The translations under genes were made by a program, and so were the position numbers. The notes beneath the pieces were generated by a model. The model was not told the DNA's origin, did no database searches, and was given only the letters and a program-made list of their open reading frames with translations. Positions 1 to 4,914 of a stretch of DNA of 5,850 bases are shown here, piece by piece (position 1 is the first letter of the stretch; every line of letters begins with the position of its first letter). The stretch comes from Pseudomonas sp. GTDB lineage: Bacteria; Pseudomonadota; Gammaproteobacteria; Pseudomonadales; Pseudomonadaceae. Where the stretch lies: contig SKFV01000208.1 of the NCBI GenBank assembly GCA_007117785.1, positions 1 through 5,850 on the forward strand. The letters run 5' to 3'.

Positions 1-10
1 TCTGTTGTCC

Positions 11-1534
11 ATGCTTTTTTTACCCCATCGGAATCTCGTTATGACCTTTGCCCAATCTGTTCATCAGAACTGGTTTTCCAATATCCGTGGCGACCTGCTC
101 GCCGGTATCGTGGTCGCGCTGGCCCTGATTCCCGAGGCCATTGCCTTCTCGATCATTGCCGGTGTGGACCCCAAGGTCGGGCTTTATGCCTCCTTCTGTA
201 TTGCGGTGATCATTGCTTTTACTGGCGGACGCCCGGGAATGATCTCGGCAGCCACCGGGGCTATGGCGCTGTTGATGGTGACCCTGGTACGTGATCACGG
301 CTTGGAATATCTCTTGGCAGCAACCATTCTCTGCGGCCTGCTGCAGATTGGTGCCGGCTATCTCAAGCTGGGCACACTGATGCGCTTTGTCTCGCGCTCG
401 GTGGTTACTGGCTTTGTCAACGCGCTGGCAATTCTGATCTTTATGGCGCAGTTACCGGAGCTGACCGGAGTGACCTGGCATGTCTATGCGATGACCTTGG
501 CAGGTTTGGGGATTATCTATCTGTTTCCCTATGTGCCTCGAGTCGGACGTATGATTCCTTCGCCGCTGGTATGTATTCTGGTCCTTACCGCGCTGGCGAT
601 CTATCTCGGCCTGGATATTCGTACGGTGTCCAGTATGGGTGAACTACCGGATACCCTGCCGATCTTCCTGTGGCCTGAGGTGCCGCTCAATCTGGAAACC
701 CTGATGATCATCCTGCCTTACTCGGCGGCGCTGGCGGTGGTTGGCTTGCTGGAATCCATGATGACCGCGACCATCGTTGATGATCTGACGGATACGGAAA
801 GCGACAAGAACCGTGAGTGCAAGGGGCAGGGCATTGCCAACGTTGGCTCGGGTTTGCTGGGTGGTATGGCCGGCTGCGCGATGATTGGCCAGTCGGTGAT
901 TAACGTCAAGTCCGGCGGACGCACACGGCTGTCCTGTTTTACGGCCGGTGTGGTGCTTCTGCTGATGGTCGTTTTCATGAGTGACTGGGTGGGCATGATC
1001 CCCATGGCGGCACTGGTCGCAGTGATGATCATGGTGTCGATCGGTACTTTCAGTTGGGACTCGATCCGCAATATGAAGCAGCATCCGCTATCAACCAATA
1101 TCGTGATGCTGGCAACCGTGGCGGTGACTGTAGGTACGCACAATCTGGCCTATGGGGTGTTTGTCGGTGTGCTGCTGGCAGCCATGTTCTTTGCCAACAA
1201 GATTGGTCATTACATGCATATTGGCAGCGAGCTGGAGAGTGACGGTAACGTGCGCCACTACAAGGTGGTTGGCCAGGTGTTCTTCAGTTCCTCGGACAAG
1301 TTCATTGACGCCTTTGACTTCAAGGAAGCGCTTGATAAGGTGACCATTGACCTGAGTCGCGCGCATTTCTGGGACATTACAGCGGTCGCAGCGCTGGACA
1401 AGGTCGTGATCAAGTTCCGCCGCGAAGGTGCTGATGTCGAGATTGTCGGCCTCAATGAGGCCAGCGCCACTATCGTTGACCGTTTCGGGGTGCATGACAA
1501 GCCAGATGCCGTCGACAAGTTGATGGGCCACTGA
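11..1534 (+). CDS. SulP-family inorganic anion transporter with C-terminal STAS domain
   Basis: Inner-membrane anion transporter of the SLC26/SulP family, whose members carry sulfate, bicarbonate or other anions; the substrate cannot be told from sequence. Numbering from this ATG, the N-terminal family block (RGDLLAGIVVALALIPEA, then a PKVGLYASF segment) lies at about residues 26-62. Many hydrophobic segments follow up to about residue 397. The conserved INVKSGGRTRLS stretch is at about 297-308. A short STAS domain (about 418-495) follows, with the typical IDLS...WDIT pattern; STAS domains regulate transport and bind partners or nucleotides. The total of about 507 residues is normal for compact bacterial SulP proteins. 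The start is uncertain: TTG at 5, ATG at 11 or ATG at 41 (GGAA at 30-33, 7 nt upstream) are all possible, and no upstream stop is visible, so promoter and RBS may lie outside the window. The stop is followed at once by a Usp gene. Family is certain; substrate unknown. Confidence 0.93.
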   Translation: MLFLPHRNLVMTFAQSVHQNWFSNIRGDLLAGIVVALALIPEAIAFSIIAGVDPKVGLYASFCIAVIIAFTGGRPGMISAATGAMALLMVTLVRDHGLEYLLAATILCGLLQIGAGYLKLGTLMRFVSRSVVTGFVNALAILIFMAQLPELTGVTWHVYAMTLAGLGIIYLFPYVPRVGRMIPSPLVCILVLTALAIYLGLDIRTVSSMGELPDTLPIFLWPEVPLNLETLMIILPYSAALAVVGLLESMMTATIVDDLTDTESDKNRECKGQGIANVGSGLLGGMAGCAMIGQSVINVKSGGRTRLSCFTAGVVLLLMVVFMSDWVGMIPMAALVAVMIMVSIGTFSWDSIRNMKQHPLSTNIVMLATVAVTVGTHNLAYGVFVGVLLAAMFFANKIGHYMHIGSELESDGNVRHYKVVGQVFFSSSDKFIDAFDFKEALDKVTIDLSRAHFWDITAVAALDKVVIKFRREGADVEIVGLNEASATIVDRFGVHDKPDAVDKLMGH

Positions 1535-1544
1535 CATGAATAAC

Positions 1545-1550
1545 AAGGAG
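1545..1550 (+). promoter_or_regulatory. Shine-Dalgarno AAGGAG that decides the Usp start
   Basis: A consensus AAGGAG lies 10 nt past the SulP stop and 9 nt before a GTG at 1560. The in-frame ATG at 1536 lies upstream of this site and has no comparable SD in front of it. The protein from the GTG (MSTNLVMGCIDGS) also fits the usual Usp N-terminus, where the first beta strand leads directly to a DGS motif. I therefore prefer GTG 1560 over ATG 1536. Confidence 0.7.
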
Positions 1551-1559
1551 AATAATGAC

Positions 1560-2417
1560 GTGAGCACCAATCTGGTTATGGGCTGCATTGACGGTTCACG
1601 CGCATCCCCTACGGTATGTGATTACTCTGCCTGGGCTAGTTTGCGCCTGGATGCCCCGCTGGTTTTTCTGCACGTACTGGACGAAGCCGGCAGCAGCAAG
1701 TCGCTGGATTTATCAGGCAATATTGGTCTGGGTAGCCGCGAGCACTTGTTGCAAGAGCTGGTTGAGCTGGATGCCAGGCGCGCACGCATTATGCGTGAGC
1801 AAGGCCAACTGATGCTGGAGGCTGCTGTAGAGCGTGTCCAGGCTGATGGGGTGACTGCACCACAAACCCGCCAGCGGCATGGTGATCTGGTGGAAACGCT
1901 GCGCGAGCTGGAGCATGAGATGCGGCTGCTGGTTATCGGTCGCCAGGGTCAGGAAGCTGATGATCAGGGTGATCATGTCGGTTCGCACCTGGAAAGCGTG
2001 ATTCGCACCATGCATCGGCCCATCCTGGTTACTGCCGGTGAATTTCGCGAGCCGCGTTCAGTGATGCTGGCTTTCGATAACGGCCCCAGCACCCGTAAGG
2101 GTATCGAGATGATTGCCGGCAGCCCCTTGTTCAAGGGCTTGCCGATACACCTGTTGATGGTGGGTGCGGATACCAAGGATGCCTGGGAGGCGATCAATGC
2201 AGCCAAAGGGCAGCTTGAAAAGGCCGGCTTTAGCGTTGAAGCCAGTATTCGTGCCGGCGACGTCGAGAAAGTTTTGCTCGATTACGAAGAAGAGCAGGAT
2301 ATCGACATGATTGTGATGGGTGCCTATGGGCATTCACGCATTCGTCAGTTCTTTGTGGGCAGCACCACAACCAATATTCTGGCGCATACCCGGCGTCCGC
2401 TGTTGTTACTGCGCTGA
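1560..2417 (+). CDS. Tandem-domain universal stress protein (UspA family)
   Basis: Cytoplasmic stress protein of 285 residues made of two UspA-like alpha/beta domains, twice the length of a single Usp. Domain 1 (about 1-160) starts with a short beta strand and CIDGS, and ends with LLVIGRQG...GSHLESVIRTMHRPILV. Domain 2 (about 165-285) starts with SVMLAFDNGPS and ends with IVMGAYGHSRIRQFFVGSTT...RRPLLLLR. Domain 2 carries a perfect ATP-binding Usp motif, G-2x-G-9x-G-S (G254, G257, G267, S268). In domain 1 the corresponding motif has ten residues in the long gap (G127, G130, G141, S142), so its nucleotide binding is doubtful. The gene starts 25 nt after the SulP stop, with its own strong SD and no visible terminator between, so the two are probably one operon. 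A role in regulating or protecting the transporter is inference only. An ATG at 1536 would add 8 residues. Confidence 0.93.
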   Translation: MSTNLVMGCIDGSRASPTVCDYSAWASLRLDAPLVFLHVLDEAGSSKSLDLSGNIGLGSREHLLQELVELDARRARIMREQGQLMLEAAVERVQADGVTAPQTRQRHGDLVETLRELEHEMRLLVIGRQGQEADDQGDHVGSHLESVIRTMHRPILVTAGEFREPRSVMLAFDNGPSTRKGIEMIAGSPLFKGLPIHLLMVGADTKDAWEAINAAKGQLEKAGFSVEASIRAGDVEKVLLDYEEEQDIDMIVMGAYGHSRIRQFFVGSTTTNILAHTRRPLLLLR

Positions 2418-2463
2418 AGAGCGGGTTCCTGAGCTTTTCTGCCGGATTTTATCGCCAACGATC

Positions 2464-2473
2464 ACAATATTGT
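2464..2473. repeat. 10-bp perfect palindrome ACAATATTGT
   Basis: A self-complementary decamer in the intergenic region about 95-105 bp upstream of the fusion gene start. It could be a dimeric regulator site upstream of the candidate promoter, but short AT-rich palindromes also arise by chance. No known operator is recognised. I saw no convincing intrinsic terminator for the upstream SulP-Usp pair in 2418-2463. Confidence 0.25.
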
Positions 2474-2483
2474 TTCTTGCCAG

Positions 2484-2512
2484 TGTCAGTCGGGTGACGA
2501 TTTCTCTACAAT
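2484..2512 (+). promoter_or_regulatory. Candidate sigma-70-type promoter for the 748-aa fusion gene
   Basis: TACAAT at 2507-2512 is one base from the TATAAT consensus and lies 55 nt before the ATG at 2568, in the most AT-rich part of the gap. The matching -35 position at 17-nt spacing (TGTCAG, 2484-2489) is poor; a better hexamer, TTGCCA at 2477-2482, is too far away (24 nt). If this is a promoter it is probably weak or needs an activator or another sigma factor. The -10 box overlaps the left arm of an inverted repeat at 2502-2530. Confidence 0.35.
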
Positions 2513-2530
2513 AAAGAGTCATCTAGAGAA
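2502..2530. repeat. Perfect 7-bp inverted repeat overlapping the -10 box
   Basis: TTCTCTA (2502-2508) and TAGAGAA (2524-2530) are exact reverse complements separated by 15 nt, giving a centre-to-centre distance of 22 bp, about two helical turns. The left arm shares its last two bases with the TACAAT box. This geometry suits a dimeric DNA-binding protein acting at the promoter; a weak RNA hairpin is the alternative. No regulator is identified. Confidence 0.35.
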
Positions 2531-2567
2531 CGCTTGTCTGAAACTAATCAATAATCAAGAAGAATCC

Positions 2568-4814
2568 ATGTCTGACAGTGTCATTTCCCCTGCGGCTGAA
2601 CGGCGCCTGTTCAATCAGTCGATGATTGGTTACCTGCTAAAGGGACGTTTTCGTCTCTATCAGGGACATAAACCGCTGGCGCAGCATCAGATACCAGAAG
2701 ACTTCAGTGGGATATGCGTAGCCAGTATGGCGGATGCGGCCTGCGATGATCAGGTGATTGATTACCTCAAGCAACTGTCCTTGAAGCAGGTGCGTCTCGA
2801 CTTTACCTATGGCGCGCTGGACAACCATGGCGCGCGCTTTCTGCAGCGGTTGCTGGACAAGGGTTTCAAAGTCATGCTGCGACTGATCCCCAGCATGGAA
2901 GATGCCAGCCAGATGGATCAGCCTGAGGCGCAACAGCGCTGGTCAGACTTTGTCGAAGCCGTATTGCAACGCTTTGGCCGGCACCTGGAATCGGTAGAGG
3001 TGGGTAATACCGTCAATCGTCGCCGCTGGTCGGGTTATCGCTCGCTGGAACAATTCATGTGTGCCTGGCGTATTGCCTATGCCAAGCTGCGTGCCCATGG
3101 GGTAACTATCGCCGGGCCCAATGTGACCGATTTCGAGCCACCCTACAATGCCGGTTTCCTTGCCGTCATGCGCAAGGCTCGTCTGCTGCCGGATATTCAC
3201 ACGGACAACCTGTTTGCCGAGCGCAGTATTGAGCCGGAGCTGTTTGATCACAAAGTGCTGGGGCGTCGTCTGGCTGGCTTGCCGAAGCTCAACCTGATCA
3301 AGAAAGCCCGTTTGATCGGTAAACTATCTGCAGAATATGACGTACCAAAGACCTACTCTACGACTGCATTCTGGACGCTACCGCGCATTGCTCGCCGCCT
3401 GGTCGATGCGGAAATCAAGCAGGCCGATTACGTTGCCCGCTATATGGTTTTATCTGCGGCTTCGGGTGGTTTGCAACGAGCCTACTGGGGGCCTATGGTA
3501 AGCCAGCGTGAAGGCCTGATTGATGACGGTACCGGCCACCCGGCCGCCCATGAGTTGGTCACGCGCTATGACAGCAATGATGGCTGTCCGAGCAACTTCC
3601 GCCAGCGGCCCGCTTTCTATGCCATGGCGGCCTTCAATCAGCGTATTCCCGGTAGTCTCTATCTTGGCCAGCTAAGTGAGAGCGAGCATTTACAAGTCCA
3701 TGCGTTCCGTCGCCCGGATGGTGAATTATTGCACGTGGTCTGGACCACCAACGGCAATGCTGCCGTGCTTGGCCAGCTATACAGCCATGACGAGTTGAGC
3801 GCCGCGACGGGTCATGATCTGCATGGACAGGCGCTGGCTGATTTGCCTGATCTGGTTGGGGAATCACCGTTTTACCTGAGCTGGCCGGCGGGCGCCGAGG
3901 TGCACCCTCAGCAGGGGCAGAGCGTTATGCCAGGGTTGTGTGTGTACAGCAGCCGACGGGATGGCCAGCACTACCATTTTGATGACGGACAATGGCGCGG
4001 TATGGTATTTGCGAGGGATCGCGCCGAGGCAGACCAGTTGCTGGCCGCCTTGCATCCGGAACATCTGCAGGGCCCTTCGAAGTCAGCCATGCTGCGCAAG
4101 GCGCGCAACGTGATCTGGCGGGTTGCCGATCCACGTCAATCGGGTGACTGGCTGGTGGCAAAGAAACCAAACCGGCTGCGCTGGAACAAGCAGATCACCG
4201 ACCGGCTCAAACCCAGCAAGGCAGCACGCAGCTGGAATGGTGCTTACGAAATCATGCGTGCCGGTCTGGGCTCACCGAAACCGGTTGCCTATTTCGAGCG
4301 CTCTGACCGCAAGGACCCACTGAACAACTGGTATATCTGTGAGTACGCCGGTGAAGTGCCCTCGGTCAAAGAGTTCTTCGGCGCTTATGCGCGTGGCGAA
4401 ACCCACTGTCATGGTATTACGCGGGAAGACTTCTTTACCCAGTTGCGGACCTTTTTGCTGCGTTTACACAAGGTGGGTGTCTATTTTCGTGATCTCACCG
4501 GGGGCAATGTCCTGGTGCATCTGGATGATCTCGACAAGATCCATTTCAGCCTGATTGATACCGCACGCGCACGTTTTTATCCGCATTCCGCGCCTCTGTC
4601 TGCGCGGCTATCGGATTTGAAACGTACCTGCTACAAGCTGGACTGGGATGGGCGGATAGCTTTCATGCAGGGTTATCTGAATGCCATCGGGCGTGATTTC
4701 AATTTTTTCTATCGGCTGCCTTTCCATTACTTCGACTGGAAGATGAATGCCAAGCGCCTGCTCAAGGGCAAGTCGTTACGGCGTGTCGCCGAAGCCCCCG
4801 GCAAAGGTGCCTGA
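2568..4814 (+). CDS. Pseudo-glycosidase (GH-A-like TIM barrel) fused to a WaaP/InaA-like kinase domain
   Basis: 748 residues with no signal peptide or membrane segment, so probably cytoplasmic. Residues about 40-360 read as a clan GH-A-like beta/alpha barrel: strand-like VRLDFTYG (75-82), KVMLRLIP (101-108), LESVEVGNTVN (140-150), VTIAGPN (179-185), KTYSTTAFWT (261-270) and AYWGP...GLIDDG (305-321), then the RQRPAFYAMAAF helix (345-356). A beta-rich segment follows (about 365-480). Residues about 505-735 look like a lipopolysaccharide-kinase (WaaP/InaA/Kdo-kinase-like) fold: Lys532 or 533 (VAKK), Glu561 in the helix-C position, hinge YICEYAGE (589-596), catalytic loop FRDLTGGN (Asp642, Asn647), and Asp664 in LIDTARARF for metal binding. 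The barrel lacks the expected NE acid/base Glu (Thr148) and probably the nucleophile (Ala267), so it is likely a binding module, not a hydrolase. The basic C-terminus (KRLLKGKSLRR) could touch membrane. A weak SD (AAGAAGAA, 2557-2564) precedes the ATG. The phosphoacceptor is unknown; a glycolipid or glycan precursor is inferred. Confidence 0.8.
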   Translation: MSDSVISPAAERRLFNQSMIGYLLKGRFRLYQGHKPLAQHQIPEDFSGICVASMADAACDDQVIDYLKQLSLKQVRLDFTYGALDNHGARFLQRLLDKGFKVMLRLIPSMEDASQMDQPEAQQRWSDFVEAVLQRFGRHLESVEVGNTVNRRRWSGYRSLEQFMCAWRIAYAKLRAHGVTIAGPNVTDFEPPYNAGFLAVMRKARLLPDIHTDNLFAERSIEPELFDHKVLGRRLAGLPKLNLIKKARLIGKLSAEYDVPKTYSTTAFWTLPRIARRLVDAEIKQADYVARYMVLSAASGGLQRAYWGPMVSQREGLIDDGTGHPAAHELVTRYDSNDGCPSNFRQRPAFYAMAAFNQRIPGSLYLGQLSESEHLQVHAFRRPDGELLHVVWTTNGNAAVLGQLYSHDELSAATGHDLHGQALADLPDLVGESPFYLSWPAGAEVHPQQGQSVMPGLCVYSSRRDGQHYHFDDGQWRGMVFARDRAEADQLLAALHPEHLQGPSKSAMLRKARNVIWRVADPRQSGDWLVAKKPNRLRWNKQITDRLKPSKAARSWNGAYEIMRAGLGSPKPVAYFERSDRKDPLNNWYICEYAGEVPSVKEFFGAYARGETHCHGITREDFFTQLRTFLLRLHKVGVYFRDLTGGNVLVHLDDLDKIHFSLIDTARARFYPHSAPLSARLSDLKRTCYKLDWDGRIAFMQGYLNAIGRDFNFFYRLPFHYFDWKMNAKRLLKGKSLRRVAEAPGKGA

Positions 4815-4837
4815 GTCAATCGTCAAGCGCAATTTTC

Positions 4838-4854
4838 TGGTCAGGATTTGACCA
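4838..4854. repeat. Inverted repeat TGGTCA-n5-TGACCA between the kinase fusion and cfa
   Basis: Perfect 6-bp arms (4838-4843 and 4849-4854) with a 5-nt spacer, 24 nt after the fusion stop and 61 nt before the cfa ATG. No T-run follows it, so it is not a good intrinsic terminator. It looks more like an operator. The right arm includes TTGACC (4848-4853), which could serve as a -35 hexamer, but no convincing -10 follows at 16-18 nt. Confidence 0.4.
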
Positions 4855-4902
4855 ATGACAACTTCTGGGCAAAGCTGATCTGTAGTCAGGATCAGTTTTG
4901 AC
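4840..4902 (+). repeat. Two related GTCAGGAT...TTTGAC elements in the cfa leader
   Basis: GTCAGGAT occurs at 4840-4847 and again at 4885-4892, 45 bp apart. Each is closed by a TTTGAC: the first as a 13-nt unit (4840-4852), the second as an 18-nt unit (4885-4902) with five extra bases. Both units begin with GTCA and end with TGAC, so each is itself a short inverted repeat. The 45-bp spacing on the same strand suggests paired protein-binding sites or an old local duplication. Confidence 0.35.
4870..4900 (+). promoter_or_regulatory. 11-bp hairpin directly upstream of the cfa ribosome binding site
   Basis: CAAAGCTGATC (4870-4880) pairs with GATCAGTTTTG (4890-4900) over 11 positions with one G-U pair and a 9-nt loop. 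The stem ends 2 nt before the cfa Shine-Dalgarno AGGAG (4903-4907). The only T-run is inside the 3' arm and the stem is not GC-rich, so a terminator for the upstream gene is less likely than a 5'-UTR structure affecting cfa translation or mRNA stability. If the cfa transcript starts downstream of 4870 the hairpin would not form. Confidence 0.4.
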
Positions 4903-4914
4903 AGGAGTTGTGCT

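Noticed and set aside
644..1143. Overlapping minus-strand frames of 141 and 146 codons within SulP
   Set aside because: Histidine/arginine-rich, low-complexity translations typical of antisense readings of a membrane protein gene.
1091..1588. 165-codon minus-strand frame across the SulP 3' end
   Set aside because: Antisense to the SulP C-terminal membrane segments and STAS domain; no recognisable domain; a shadow of the coding strand.
2418..2463. Intrinsic terminator after the Usp gene
   Set aside because: A TTTT at 2435-2438 and another at 2447-2450 exist, but neither follows a stable GC-rich stem; only 4-bp arms such as ATCG/CGAT (2450-2461) are found.
4848..4886. Sigma-70 promoter for cfa using TTGACC as -35
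   Set aside because: No acceptable -10 hexamer lies 16-18 nt downstream (AAAGCT-like), and TGTAGT at 4881-4886 is too far; left uncalled.
4838..4900. Rho-independent terminator of the fusion gene
   Set aside because: The first inverted repeat lacks a T-run, and the second hairpin has its T-run inside the stem and is followed by the cfa Shine-Dalgarno.
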